51,035 nucleotides of DNA from Endotrypanum monterogeii (GCA_000333855.2 CM007333.1:399595-450629), one strand, 5' to 3'. Shown: positions 1-10,558, counted from the stretch's first letter. The notes: generated from the sequence alone by a model not told the origin. Numbers and translations are program-made.

Positions 1-751
1 TATATATATATATATATATATATATATTCGCCAAATGTGTTCACAAGTGCATGATCCACTCACGTTGGTGGTATTTTACTTATATGTTTTCTTTTTTGTT
101 GTTGTTGAATGAGTCTCGTGTGTGCGGCACCCACACCCACCCTCTTATTCGTCTTTTTTTTTTTGTAAGGCCCACCCACCCCACCCCGCCTCTTCACCCT
201 TCGCCGCTCGGGTGGGTGTGCCTGGCTTCACTTTTGGCAATCGACAGTCACAGACCAGCTTGCACTTCATTTCTCTGCGCACAAGCGTGTGCTCTGCAGC
301 ATACGCCGTCTCTGTCCGTGGTGAGCATGCACAGCTTCGAAAGCCAAGAGAGCTCTCCCCCCCCCCTCCCCGCTCCCAAAAACGAAGCCCGCAGTACGTG
401 CATCCCCCTTCTCCATACCGTTTCTTTTTTTTTTTTTACCTCCCTTCGGTCAGCTTGCGAGCATCAGTGATCAAATACAACTCCGACCGCAGGCTCTCTC
501 ACCTTGTTTTCACACCTCGGGCAAGACCGCCGCCGCCGCTGATGCACGAGGTTCTCCCCCGCCTCATCTTCCCCATCAACAAACATCTCACGTTGAGAAT
601 TGATCTCTCCCTCGGGGCAACGTTCGTCTCCCTACCCCCCCCCACTCCCTTGGGCGGGCGCTGTGCGGGTGGAGAGATGCCTCTGTGCGCCGACCCTAAT
701 GTAGTGGAGGGCCTCCTGCTCCACCCACTGACATGATCACCCAGTCCATCG
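1..751. other. Intergenic / 3' flank, no gene seen
   Basis: This flank downstream of the small membrane-protein gene holds a (TA)n run at 1-27, T- and C-rich tracts (for example 147-165 and 357-370) and no reading frame with protein-like composition. The long plus-strand frames here are built from pyrimidine tracts. It is probably the 3' untranslated region plus spacer of a polycistronic unit. Confidence 0.7.
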
Positions 752-982
752 CTACTCCACCTTGTCCTCGACCAGGCACCTGCCTCGGGGGGAGGAACGG
801 TAGAAAATACAGTAGACAAGAAGAGTCATAAAGCCAACAAAGACTACCAGAAACTCGACTATGAGAGGCACCCACCAATTATTTTCCACCCAAGACCGCT
901 CTCCGCGCGGTATCGCCGTGATAGAGATCGTGGGAAACGGTACGGGGGTGGAAACAAGATCTTTTTTTATCGGTGTGGACAT
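752..982 (-). CDS. Small single-span membrane protein, WS..WW family
   Basis: This frame encodes a 76-residue protein of unknown function. The ATG at 982 was chosen because the longer frame starts at GTG. Residues 1-30 are polar and carry no signal peptide. A motif S30-W-V-E-N-N-W-W-V38 leads straight into a membrane helix at about 36-61, followed by a short charged tail (RSSPRGR to the end). The Trp-rich membrane entry matches four other proteins in this window (3261-3824, 5883-6335, 21673-22728, 24586-26016), and that match is the main reason for calling a gene this short. It could be a minimal family member or a remnant that lost its ectodomain. A (TA)n run sits directly upstream at 993-1011, leaving little room for a normal 5' untranslated region, so expression is uncertain. 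Confidence 0.55.
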   Translation of the reverse strand: MSTPIKKDLVSTPVPFPTISITAIPRGERSWVENNWWVPLIVEFLVVFVGFMTLLVYCIFYRSSPRGRCLVEDKVE

Positions 983-2651
983 ATTCACATCAATATATAT
1001 ATATATATATTCTTTTTGATGTTTTTGTGTGTGCGTGTTTCTTGGGTTTAGTCTGTTGCGTGCAGCTTTGCGGGATGAGCATCATCCATAAAACACCATC
1101 GCACCATGAAGAAAGATCCCAGGCGGGTGGAGAAGGGGGGAGGAGAAGGGGAAGAAGAATAGGGAGGGGGGGCACATGAGACACTGGACACCCCAGACAT
1201 GCAAGTGTTGAGAAAAACATAAAGGGAGGCCTGTCACAAAGTAGTCCAGCGAGGACGAGCTTGCTGAGAATACATCGAAGCAACCGGGGGCAGGTCCGTG
1301 TGAGCAGAGGGAAGATCGAGGAAAAAAACAAAAAGAACATATATACAGAGCGAAAATGGGAACAGACCTTTAACACGCGGCGCTCTGCCTGAGAGTGGCC
1401 GCAACGTTGCCGGAGAGACACAGGAGAGTGCAGGATTTGGCGCGGATGGGGGGCAAAAACAGGGAGGAGGGAGAGGGGGAATGATTCCCCCCTACCCTCT
1501 TCCCTCTTTCGCCTCTTCCCCCAGTGTGCACATAGCGCTCATGAAAACTAAAGGAAAAGAGGCGGGAGGGGTGTATGATAGGCCCACACAGAGATACTTG
1601 TGAACAGACAACTCCGCACCTCGTTCCTCCCCTCCCACCATCACTCCCTTCCCCACACAATGATACCATGCGCGAGCTGCACGTGCGAGAGCAGACAAAA
1701 GCTAGGGTGGGTAGAAAGAAATGAGACTGGAACGACATCTGGTGATCGCTATTGTGCTCACAACCGCAGAGAGATCCCATTCCAGAAGACTGTAGAAGAA
1801 ATGAGAAAAAAAAAAGGAGGCAGGGAGGAGGAGGAGGGGGGGGGAGGGCCAGAGAAACATTGCAGACATGAAATACGAAGGAGCAAAAAAAAAAAAATTG
1901 GCGGTGTAGAGAGGGGAGAGGGGAAAAAGTAAGCGGATATGTCATAGGAAGAAGAAAATGGACATATGTATACATACGTATATATAGATATATATTATTA
2001 TTATTATTATTATTTAATATAATGCTTGTGAAAAAATGTTTCATTAGCGAGATGAGTAAGGCGATCGAGTCAGGACAAAGCAAACAGGAGTGGAATAAGG
2101 TATACAAAAAAAAAAAGAGAGAGAAGTCTGGATAGACCGAGAGTGAGGAGGCGGAAGGGAAAAGGGGGAAAAGAGGAAGACAGGGGAGAGGGAGAAAGCG
2201 ACGAAGAATAGCTTAAAGCAAGAACAGCATCTTGTGCTCTCCGTTATCCTCACACCCCTTTCCCCGTCACCACCACCACCACCTATAGCATCAACATTTC
2301 TCCCCCTCCCTTAGCTCTACGCATCTTCCGGAGACACACCTACATAAGCACAGTGAGCAATCTACACGATGCCTTATTTTTTATTCAGCGAAAGCCATCC
2401 AGTACTATTGCAAGACAAAATGAAGAATATGGCATACCCGATCAAGCATACGCAAAACCACTGGAGGAGTGACGGCAGTCGACAACACGCCCAGCGCAAT
2501 CCCAACGATACCAGCGAAAAAAAAAGGGGGGGATCAAATTCGCACGGGTAGGAGCAGGGATAGGAAGGCATGACGATCGTTCGTCGAGACATGAGTCATC
2601 TACCGAAAGGAAGTAAATCAAGGTCAAGCATAGTCATCTGCACACGTCGAC

Positions 2652-2697
<46 letters not shown>

Positions 2698-3260
2698 CAG
2701 CCGCACCCAAGCGTGGGGAACAGGATTCCAATTTAAAAATGGGAAATTGAGAGGAGCGAGAAAAAAAAACAAAAATGGTGGCCAGAGAGAGGAGAAGGAA
2801 GGAAGAGGGGAGAGAGAATAATAATCATAATAATAACGGTTGTTCCCCAAACAAAAAGAGCCGAGAACTAAACACGGCCAACGCCCCTATTTCTTTTTCA
2901 ACCGCCTCTCCCCTCAATCGACAGAATGAGTAAAACCCAATATTTAAAAAAACGAAAAATGGGAAAGCAAATCTTCAAAGAGAAGACATAATATGAGAAA
3001 GAGAGGAGCAGGGTAGAGTTGATTGTGTGTGTGTGTGTGTGTATCATGGGGGCGGGAGGGGGGGAGAAAAGAAAAGGAAAAGAACAAGTCAAATCTGGTG
3101 TCTTCCTACAGTGACGATGTAATTATGGGTCGGAAAAAAAATGTTGACGTACTATCCACACACATACACACGACCAACTACCAGAAGGGTATGTACTTGC
3201 ACACATGCACGTGATGCTTCTCACCTCATGAGGGAAAAAAAAATGGGGGGAGATTTATCT
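983..3260. other. Intergenic region with microsatellites
   Basis: This 2.3-kb spacer holds (AT)n at 993-1011, A-rich and G-rich purine tracts (1800-1930 and 2100-2200), TTA/ATT repeats near 1990-2015, (CA)21 at 2655-2696 and (TG)n at 3024-3042. On the minus strand the purine tracts read as pyrimidine tracts, as expected near trans-splice acceptors. No convincing gene was found. A short minus-strand frame near 2374-2592 with hydrophobic stretches is discussed under findings. Confidence 0.6.
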
Positions 3261-3824
3261 TCACCTCACGACCCCCTCATGACCTTCGTAATCACCATCA
3301 AAGTTGAAGGAGTAGACGTCATCCTCCCCACTCGTGTCGCGGCTGTACACTAACAAAGGTGTTGCACGATCCCCGTGCGAGTGCGCGTCCTCCGGCGCGC
3401 TTGAGTAGCTCTCGTCGATTGTGTCTTTATTCGCCTCAGCTTTGCGGTGGCGGCCCAAGACGATGTACATGAGCACCAAGACGGCGATGGCCAAACAAAC
3501 GATCGAAGCGATGACGATCAGCGCCACAGCCCACTTGTGTGCATCGGACCAGCCCTCGTTTCTGGGCTGTAAGCTCCCGCCGAGTTCGATCGTTAAGCCC
3601 CGAATCGTAATGGCTGCCGCGATGGGTACACCTCTTTCGATGATGAGGCGGAGGGCACGCTGAATCACGGCATCAAAAAATGAGCCGTCTTCGATGTAAC
3701 GGACTGAGCGTGTCGCCTCCCTGTCTCCCACAGAGATGGGAAAGGCTTGGTACATGGTAAACGAGTTCATTGCACCAAGAGAAGACAACAGCTGAAGCTG
3801 TGGCGGAATCCACTCGTGTGACAT
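3261..3824 (-). CDS. Single-span membrane protein, WS..HKW family
   Basis: This gene encodes a 187-residue protein of unknown function starting at an ATG at 3824. Residues 1-90 form a mixed-polarity domain without an obvious signal peptide. The motif E90-G-W-S-D-A-H-K-W98 then leads into a strongly hydrophobic helix at about 98-123, stopped by GRHRK. The tail of about 60 residues is Ser- and acid-rich and has several Tyr residues. The membrane entry resembles that of the two larger proteins at 21673-22728 and 24586-26016, which have signal peptides and cysteine-containing ectodomains. This protein lacks both, so it is either a short form or a diverged relative. By the positive-inside rule the basic tail should face the cytoplasm. 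The domain-like composition and a clean stop support a real gene, but no function can be assigned. Confidence 0.78.
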   Translation of the reverse strand: MSHEWIPPQLQLLSSLGAMNSFTMYQAFPISVGDREATRSVRYIEDGSFFDAVIQRALRLIIERGVPIAAAITIRGLTIELGGSLQPRNEGWSDAHKWAVALIVIASIVCLAIAVLVLMYIVLGRHRKAEANKDTIDESYSSAPEDAHSHGDRATPLLVYSRDTSGEDDVYSFNFDGDYEGHEGVVR

Positions 3825-5368
3825 TGTGCTGTATCAGTGGTGCTCGTCCGTCTATCAGAGGAAGAGAAATAACAACAACACCATCACCTAGGACCCTTTT
3901 GGACCTCTTGATTCCCCTTCCCCTCGTTTGTGAATGCTGATGAGAATATATATGTTTTTTTTTCTTGTGTTTTGGTTTCGTTGGGTGACTGCGGCTGCCT
4001 CAACCCCCTACCCCATCCCATCTCATACCCCTCTCTTCTCCTCTGTCAACCCTCGTCAAATAATAATAAAAAATAACATATACCTATATATATATATATA
4101 TATATATATTTATAAAGATATGGGTGGATATATATTCTTAATGTTCGCCTGTGTCCTTCTGTACGTAGAAGGAGGGGAATAGAAATATTTAAAATAAAAA
4201 AAAAGAGTAGAGAAAGCAACACAAACACAAAAGAGGTAGCCGCCACAGCGAAGGATAATAAAACAGATTGACGGGTGTGTCGGTCACTAGAGAGCGACCA
4301 AGATTGTGAAACGGAGAGGGTGCGTCTGGAGAAGGTGGGGGGGGAGGGGGGGGGGGGGGGGGGGGGAATAGGCTACAGCATACACCAAGACGGTGTACGC
4401 ACAGCAGCAGCAACAAACCAAATAACGAGTATTAGGTGCGGTCGGACACCACATACACAGACAAAGACGCAGGCGATCATGTTCGCATATACCAGGGCAT
4501 CTTTAATATTTCGGTAACAAGGAAACGGTAGGAGCTGTTGCCCTCCCCCTCCCGCCTACAATCAAAACTCCCGATGCTCATGTGCAAGACACTCTACTGC
4601 ACCACAAGTATTGCCGAGTCCCCCTTCCCCATTGGGGTATTCCACGCTATTCGTGCGGAAGATGACGGGGCCCGATCCCCCTTTTGTTTTCCCCTTTTTT
4701 TTCAGTTTGTTTCCTGAGCCTCTCGTTGGGCGGGTATGCACTGAACATAAATGTTAGCTGCAGCAGCGATCCGCTCGTGTTCCCCTGAGCACGTCTGCTC
4801 ACACAGACAAATAGTTTCGTGTTGCAATGTAACGAACAAAGAAATGCAGGACAGCAGCTCGGTGATCAGGGGACACGGCACCAGGAGAGAAGACGAGGAA
4901 GAGGAGGGAGGGAGGGAAAGACGGAAAAGAGCTCCACGAATATCAAGCAAGAGACATACACACACATGTTTATGTGTGTGTATATGGGTAACGCAAGATG
5001 GTGGATAGAACAGCGCAGATGCAGACACCTGTAATCAGAAAAAAAAAAGAGTCACAAGGACAGCATACCCGAGTACGGCCCTGCAGAGAGTCGTCCGGCC
5101 TCCCCCCTCTCTCCCTCAAAAGAAGAAGTAGGTGTAGGTGGGGGGAGGGAGGGGGTACTTCACTACACGGTTAGACACGGGGCGCACACCGAAAAAGGAT
5201 CGAATAGAGGTGAAAAAAAAAAACGTGATAAGTGTCCTCTGCAGACCAGGACATGAGATTCAAGGCAGGGGCAGAAAAGGCAAGGGAAGGAAAGGAATAA
5301 AAACACTTCCCCCCTCACACAGAGAGAGACTAAAAAGAGAGGCGCCTATTGCAGGTGTTATGTATGCA

Positions 5369-5405
<37 letters not shown>

Positions 5406-5882
5406 ATTTGAAAGTAATGTACATTGCTCACACCAACGACATATAGATACTGATATATGCATGACGGTAGAGGCGATCAACCTCATCCTCCTCCGCCCCC
5501 ACTGACTGCTCGTCAAAGCGGAAAGAGAATTAGTATCACAAAAACTTGTAAGGGTGGAGTCACTAGCACACACACGATACAGACACAGTGAACGAAAGGC
5601 AAAAAAAAAAAGAGAGAAGGAGGACGCACCCAAGCCCGGAAACATCGTGTCATGCACACACCTGCCCCCCACCACCCAGATCTTTTCTCACTGACGAAAG
5701 GATACGACAGATAGCGATGGAGGGGAGGAAGCGTGGCATGGCGTGGTGATGCATGGAGGCGATTCGGGGACTACGCAACGATATGGAAGTCAGCATGCCG
5801 TGAGAGTATAGGAATGGGGGAAGTGAAGCACGACTGTGCCCTTCCCTTGACATGGAGAGAAAGCACCTCGTCACCGTTCTTA
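3825..5882. other. Intergenic region with microsatellites and G-tract
   Basis: This spacer holds (TA)n at 4085-4109, a nearly pure G tract at 4337-4366 (a C tract on the coding strand), (TA)n at 5373-5399 and several A-runs. A short stretch around 4540-4700 has more normal complexity but no protein-like frame. No RNA gene was recognised. Confidence 0.65.
3852..3853 (-). promoter_or_regulatory. Candidate trans-splice acceptor for the 3261-3824 gene
   Basis: On the minus strand a T/C-rich stretch (about 3855-3885) is followed by GATAG, the first AG after the tract, 28-29 bases before the ATG at 3824. This fits the kinetoplastid spliced-leader acceptor pattern. It is inferred from position only. 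Confidence 0.4.
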
Positions 5883-6335
5883 TTATCCGTAGGAGTCGTT
5901 CTCGCCGACGCTTTCCATTAAAAGCGACTCAGAGCTCGCACCGGATGTAGGAGAAAAAAACGAGTCCACGGCGCTGCGCTGCGTTTCAGACCCGCTTCCA
6001 CTGTGATGAGAACCGCTCATCACCTCCACCATCGCACCCGAACGCTCCTTATGTATCTCCTGCTCGTGAGAGCGGTGGATGCGACGGCAATATCGAGCGC
6101 ATTGAAATACACATCCAGCGGAGCTCAGGAGAAAGAGGAGTAGCAAGATGCACCAGACATACCAGTAGTCCTTCGACCAACTCTCAAGCGTTGGCATGGC
6201 ATACATCATTCGGCTCTGGTCTGCTTCTGCCTCCATGCACAAGGCACCCAGCAACGGTATCGCCAGCGGCCGTCGACCAAGAAGCGGATCACAGTCTGAG
6301 AATGTGACGACACTGTCAAGGAATGAAGCCGACAT
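5883..6335 (-). CDS. Small single-span membrane protein, WS..YW family
   Basis: This gene encodes a 150-residue protein of unknown function. The open frame runs further upstream, but that part translates the (CA)n repeat at 6487-6517 as Val-Cys runs. The ATG at 6335 (MSASFLDS) was therefore chosen. Residues 1-50 carry a moderately hydrophobic stretch (LLGRRPLAIPLLGALC). The signature E51-S-W-S-K-D-Y-W-Y-V60 then opens the membrane helix at about 58-80, which ends in Cys-rich, basic residues (CARYCRRIHR). The roughly 65-residue tail is Ser-rich and acidic at its end. The WS-x(2)-[HY]-W entry matches the other family members in the window. Like the proteins at 752-982 and 3261-3824 it lacks a clear signal peptide and the four-cysteine ectodomain. 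Confidence 0.75.
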   Translation of the reverse strand: MSASFLDSVVTFSDCDPLLGRRPLAIPLLGALCMEAEADQSRMMYAMPTLESWSKDYWYVWCILLLLFLLSSAGCVFQCARYCRRIHRSHEQEIHKERSGAMVEVMSGSHHSGSGSETQRSAVDSFFSPTSGASSESLLMESVGENDSYG

Positions 6336-6485
6336 CGAGAAAATGCTACGATGGAAGAGAATGCGGGCAAAGCAAAGAAAAAAAAAGAGGAGGTCGACGG
6401 TAGGTGTGATGACGATATTTTTGTGTTGGTGCTGATGCTCTCGGAGGGGAAGGGTCAACAGTGAGTGTATGAATGAATACAAACA

Positions 6486-6520
<35 letters not shown>

Positions 6521-7634
6521 GAGAGAAGAAAGAGACAGACCAAATAAAAGGGTATCCACCCGTTTTTTTTCTATCTTTCTTTCTTTTCGCGTCCCTAAAA
6601 ACAAGTTGTTCCCCCTCGTCTTCCCTCCCCCCTCCGCTGCCAAGGCCGAGCGAGATCGGTAATATGGAAGCCGTGATCAAGGAGAAAAACTGAGCCCCGT
6701 GCGGACACGTGTTGAGTCAAATCACCGGACACGAAAGAAAGAAAGAAAAGAATGAAGGAGAACATTCGGGGTGAAGTATAAATATTCACTGTGCCTATAA
6801 GAGAAAACGATGATCACGCCAATTTTTTTTTTTTGCATATGACCTTCACCCTGTGCCACCATGATCGTGGGGGAGGGAAGAGCGAGGGGGGAAGCAGCAG
6901 CATTGATGCGGAGAGTGGGTGAGCACATAGCATTGAGAAGAGGTCCACCGCGCCAGCATCATGGCAGGTATTGTTTGTTGGCTTTGCTGTGTTGTGCGAA
7001 CGGTATCGTCGGAAGTGTTGGTTGCCGAAACGAGAGCGGAATCCCCCAACAACGACGCGCGCACACAGGAATACGCGGGGTGTCGGCGAGAAACGAGCGG
7101 CGGGCCAGCCTCGGCTACACAGTCGCCGGGTGAGAAGGGAAGGAAATAGCGTGAGAAACCTAGGCGGGCAATGAAAGAAAGAGGAAGTACCCTGCGCGGA
7201 GGGGAGCTGGTAAAAAAAAAATAATATATATATATAAACAGAGGGGAGGGGGGAACCAGAAGGTACAGCAAACATATACATATACACACATATATATATA
7301 TATATATATACATATATATGTGTGTGTGCAAGTGCGTGACTCCCTCCGGGTGAGAATTGATCTAGGTGTGTACTGATGTGTATCTATGCGGATAAGCAAA
7401 TATACATGTATAGAGAGAAAAAATAAATAAAATGGAGACTAGAAAAAAAAAAGTGCAGGTGGAAGGAGGGAGACAGGGAAAGGGGGCGGGCGAAAGGAGC
7501 GTCAGAGGGAGTCGATTGGCAGCGTCACTCCCCCAACGCCTCGTGATCCTCCGAGGGGGGGGGGAGGGTCGCCCACACACACACACACCAACAAAGAGCG
7601 GAAGGCGCACACGAGTGACGCCAGAAAAATTGCC
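6336..7634. other. Intergenic region
   Basis: Contents are (CA)n at 6487-6517, T-runs, mixed TA repeats at 7272-7325 and a (CA)n stretch near 7572-7588. About 300 bases at 6850-7150 are of normal complexity and GC-rich but carry no frame that looks coding on either strand. They may be untranslated sequence of the EndoG-like gene upstream or of the small membrane-protein gene downstream. Confidence 0.6.
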
Positions 7635-10076
7635 TCAACAAGTGCGCCCCCTACGAGCGGCACCGCACCACCGCCACCACCTCCGTCGCTGTCGATACAT
7701 CGGAAAAAAGTGAACACGTGTTCGTAGCGTGACAGGTGACGGACTACAAGCGGTGCTGCTATGGACACCACTACTGACTACGCCCTTCCTGCAGACAGAA
7801 ATGCATCGTGAGCGCAGCTCCACCAACGACTCTGCAAAAAGCTTCTCCATCTGTTCTCTGGAGACGACAAGAGCTTGCAGTGCCGTCTCCAAATCAACCG
7901 ACGGCAACCCTGACGAATGTACAGCAGGGCAACATCTCCTTTTTGATACAGACGTATTCGATGTCGCTCCTCGCCGCAGTGACGGACGCCTGGCCGCCAC
8001 GGCCGCAGTGACTGCTCGCACAACAGCGGCATCGGGGTTGTTTGGCACAATGAAGTGGACGTGTTGACGAGTATGTACGTCAAGCAGTGAGAAGAAGAAA
8101 GCATCCGGGATGTAGAGCGACTCCGATGACAATAACGATGGGGATTTGAGAGCGTGCGCAGCGTTTCCCGGACGTTGTCGTACATCGACTTTCCTGTATC
8201 CAGTGCAAAGAAAAGGGGGCATCGGTGAGATCGATGCGGACGCTACTGCGGCGGTGGCGGGTCCCCCCTTCCCAATGACAGGACCACAGCCCGTGGGGTG
8301 ATCCTCTTCTACATCATGCGCCCGTCGGTAGTAGAGCGGGCCCACGTTGACAGCGACCTGGCGCCTAGGGTGGGAAAGAGAGGCAGAAGCGCTACTGGGC
8401 CACAAACGAGACCACCACGACCGGCAGCATCCAAGTACCTGTGACACGACACCCCCCACACACCCATTGTCGGTCCTCCTGAGCACACCCGCCGCTCCAG
8501 TATCAACGTTTCTGGTCAGCAGACGGGCAATGAGCTCATCGTCTCGCACTAAGCCCTTGCGCGCACCTTTGGCGATGTTCCGCCTCGCGGCAGAACCGCG
8601 AGGACAGCCGGAAATCCGTGATAGGGTAACCGCCGACCCCGGCTCCGTCCGATGACTGCGGCGGCGGCGGCGGCGGCGGCGACGGCGAGTGCAGCCGGTG
8701 ACGCGGTGCGGCCCTGTATGCTGTACGCTCCCCTGAACGTCACACGCTATTGCCGAAGGATGAGCCGCCTCTACATCCGCAGCGCCAGCCAAGGGTGACC
8801 GCTGTCGCACGTACGCCCGTGTCGCAGCTTCGAGCCAGCGCCAGACGCCTCGGTTGATCTGGAAGTGTTGCAGTTGTACATTCGATAGAAAAGACGCTTC
8901 TAGGGCCGCCTGCGCACTCCCAGCAACGGACGCGTGCGGGGCAAGATGGCCACGATCGTACCCACACGCCTTCAACTCTGCCGGTACGCGGCGCGCTGTC
9001 TTGGTCAGTGAGCGGTCTGCAAAGAAAGTCGCGTAGCGGCTTTGCCTTCGTGCCCGTTCCACCGTTTCCTCGGTGAGAAAGAAGCCACACCACACAGACA
9101 GTCGGGCGACGGGGTCGTACAAGAGGGCGAACCCGTGGCGCGGCAGGCACATCAACGGCAACGCAGCCACTGAAGCTGGCGCGCAGGGATTCGCTGTGTC
9201 CTGGGGAGTCGAGGAGACAAAGACATCCATCATATCCTGGGGAAGCGGTTGCCACTGCTGCAGAGGTGCTCGTGTGAGGCGCACGAAGAATGAGAGGGAC
9301 CTATGGAGAAGGGAAGCCGGGGAGCGGGTGGCTGCTGTGGTTACAGTGGCAGACTTTCGCAAAGGATGTGTTGTTCTATTTATCATATGCGTGCCCCACT
9401 CGACCTCTTTGCGGGTGTCACGATGAACGTTGCCTTGCCGTGAGTACTGCGTAGAAGAAGAGAGACTCAAGAGCGCGGGTCCAGAGATGCGATGTGGAAA
9501 CACGAGACGACCTCTGCAGGCAATCGACCTACTGGCAGCCCGGCCTTGGCCTAGCCGACACGCCTCACCTAGGGACTGGAGCCCTGATCCCGTCGGTGAC
9601 GCCGATGTGAAAGGGAGCCGCCACCACCGCCACCACCACCTAGGCTGCTCGAGACATGGGAAAGAAGGCAATAGGAACAGAGGATTTCGGTGCTTAGCCT
9701 CGCGGTGGGAGTACAGACGAGCAGAGCGGTAGCTCATCCAAGGGACTAGCAGCACACCAACAACCATACCGCACGTACCCGCAATGGCTGCGGTAACGCA
9801 GGTAAGCCATACGCTGCACGACAACGACAAGGTAGCTGAGCTTGTACGCGTCGGCGCATTGGAGGGCAGGGAGGGACTTGGCTTGGCATCCGCACAAGCG
9901 CTGTGTGACAACACAGCTGCATAATACGAATACTCGTGTAACATGCGCCGCAGTGCCTGCACATACCACCGTGGAGGACTCAAATTCGCTGAGCACGACG
10001 GGGCGTGCGGCAGAGAGAGCGACGACACGCGAGACACTTTGTCAACGGGCAAAACTACTGCTGCATCAATGGACAT
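7635..10076 (-). CDS. EndoG-like DNA/RNA non-specific nuclease
   Basis: This gene encodes an 813-residue member of the beta-beta-alpha metal nuclease family that includes mitochondrial endonuclease G. The DRGH catalytic motif is at 374-377, with His377 as the likely general base. It is followed by the expected metal-site and helix pattern S-N399-x-Q...N408-R-G-x-W...E416. The carboxy half keeps the family's V-x-V-G-P-L-Y strand (about 576-583) and a later I-P-D-A-F-F strand near 656-661. A hydrophobic segment at about 83-112 could be a mitochondrial signal anchor; this is inferred. The protein is far longer than typical EndoG (about 300 residues). The N-terminus is extended by roughly 300 residues, and a long insert between the catalytic helix and the VGPLY strand contains an Arg10 run (464-473) encoded by a CGG-type repeat near 8658-8690. 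In trypanosomatids EndoG acts in DNA breakdown during cell death. Whether this large form is active is unknown. A later start is possible. Confidence 0.85.
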   Translation of the reverse strand: MSIDAAVVLPVDKVSRVSSLSLPHAPSCSANLSPPRWYVQALRRMLHEYSYYAAVLSHSACADAKPSPSLPSNAPTRTSSATLSLSCSVWLTCVTAAIAGTCGMVVGVLLVPWMSYRSARLYSHREAKHRNPLFLLPSFPCLEQPRWWWRWWRLPFTSASPTGSGLQSLGEACRLGQGRAASRSIACRGRLVFPHRISGPALLSLSSSTQYSRQGNVHRDTRKEVEWGTHMINRTTHPLRKSATVTTAATRSPASLLHRSLSFFVRLTRAPLQQWQPLPQDMMDVFVSSTPQDTANPCAPASVAALPLMCLPRHGFALLYDPVARLSVWCGFFLTEETVERARRQSRYATFFADRSLTKTARRVPAELKACGYDRGHLAPHASVAGSAQAALEASFLSNVQLQHFQINRGVWRWLEAATRAYVRQRSPLAGAADVEAAHPSAIACDVQGSVQHTGPHRVTGCTRRRRRRRRRRSHRTEPGSAVTLSRISGCPRGSAARRNIAKGARKGLVRDDELIARLLTRNVDTGAAGVLRRTDNGCVGGVVSQVLGCCRSWWSRLWPSSASASLSHPRRQVAVNVGPLYYRRAHDVEEDHPTGCGPVIGKGGPATAAVASASISPMPPFLCTGYRKVDVRQRPGNAAHALKSPSLLSSESLYIPDAFFFSLLDVHTRQHVHFIVPNNPDAAVVRAVTAAVAARRPSLRRGATSNTSVSKRRCCPAVHSSGLPSVDLETALQALVVSREQMEKLFAESLVELRSRCISVCRKGVVSSGVHSSTACSPSPVTLRTRVHFFPMYRQRRRWWRWCGAARRGRTC
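8655..8695. repeat. CGG trinucleotide repeat inside the nuclease gene
   Basis: An uninterrupted run of GCG/CGG triplets on the plus strand reads as consecutive Arg codons on the minus strand, giving the Arg10 run of the EndoG-like protein. It is in frame and could vary in length between strains. Confidence 0.8.
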
Positions 10077-10117
10077 CCTTTGTCAGAGAAAGCGTCAGTG
10101 TGTATTATTATTATCTA

Positions 10118-10558
10118 TTTTTTTTTTTTTTTGGGGGGGGGGTGGGGGAGTGGATAGATGATTCGACCTCCTCCCACTTCTTTTCCTCCTCCCTAATAGA
10201 AAAAAAAAATTTCTGGGAAATCAATGAATTCGTAAAGAGGGAGGTACACTGTAGAGCGTAAGGAAATCTATATATATATATATAGTATATATATATATAG
10301 TATAGTATATATATAATAATACGTACGTACACAGAGGCGGTGAGAGAGAAGAGGTAAGAAAATAAACTAAAACCTAANNNNNNNNNNNNNNNNNNNNNNN
10401 NNNTATATATAGATTTCCTTACGCTCTACAGTGTACCTCCCTCTTTACGAATTCATTGATTTCCCAGAAATTTTTTTTTCTATTAGGGAGGAGGAAAAGA
10501 AGTGGGAGGAGGTCGAATCATCTATCCACTCCCCCCCCCCCCCCCCAAAAAAAAAAAA
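10118..10558. repeat. Inverted repeat, arms about 155-160 bp, around N gap
   Basis: The segment 10118-10277 recurs in reverse complement at 10404-10558. The match includes the T-run, G-run, the GTGGATAGATGATTCGACC stretch and the AATTC-containing region up to the TATATA border. Differences seen by eye are confined to homopolymer lengths (A10 against A9, and one T interrupting the left G-run). About 125 bases, 26 of them N, separate the arms. It is either a real palindrome or a scaffold artefact. Confidence 0.9.
10378..10403. other. Assembly gap (26 N)
   Basis: Undetermined bases lie between the arms of the inverted repeat. The gap probably results from the repeat itself or from the adjacent TA-rich sequence. 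Confidence 0.98.

Noticed and set aside
122..736. 204-codon plus-strand open frame at the left edge
   Set aside because: It is a Pro/Ser/Phe-rich translation of pyrimidine tracts; no start context, domain or consistent codon bias.
1370..2107. 245-codon minus-strand open frame
   Set aside because: It is composed of Phe, Pro and Asn runs translated from T-, C- and ATT-tracts in a spacer, with no domain-like region.
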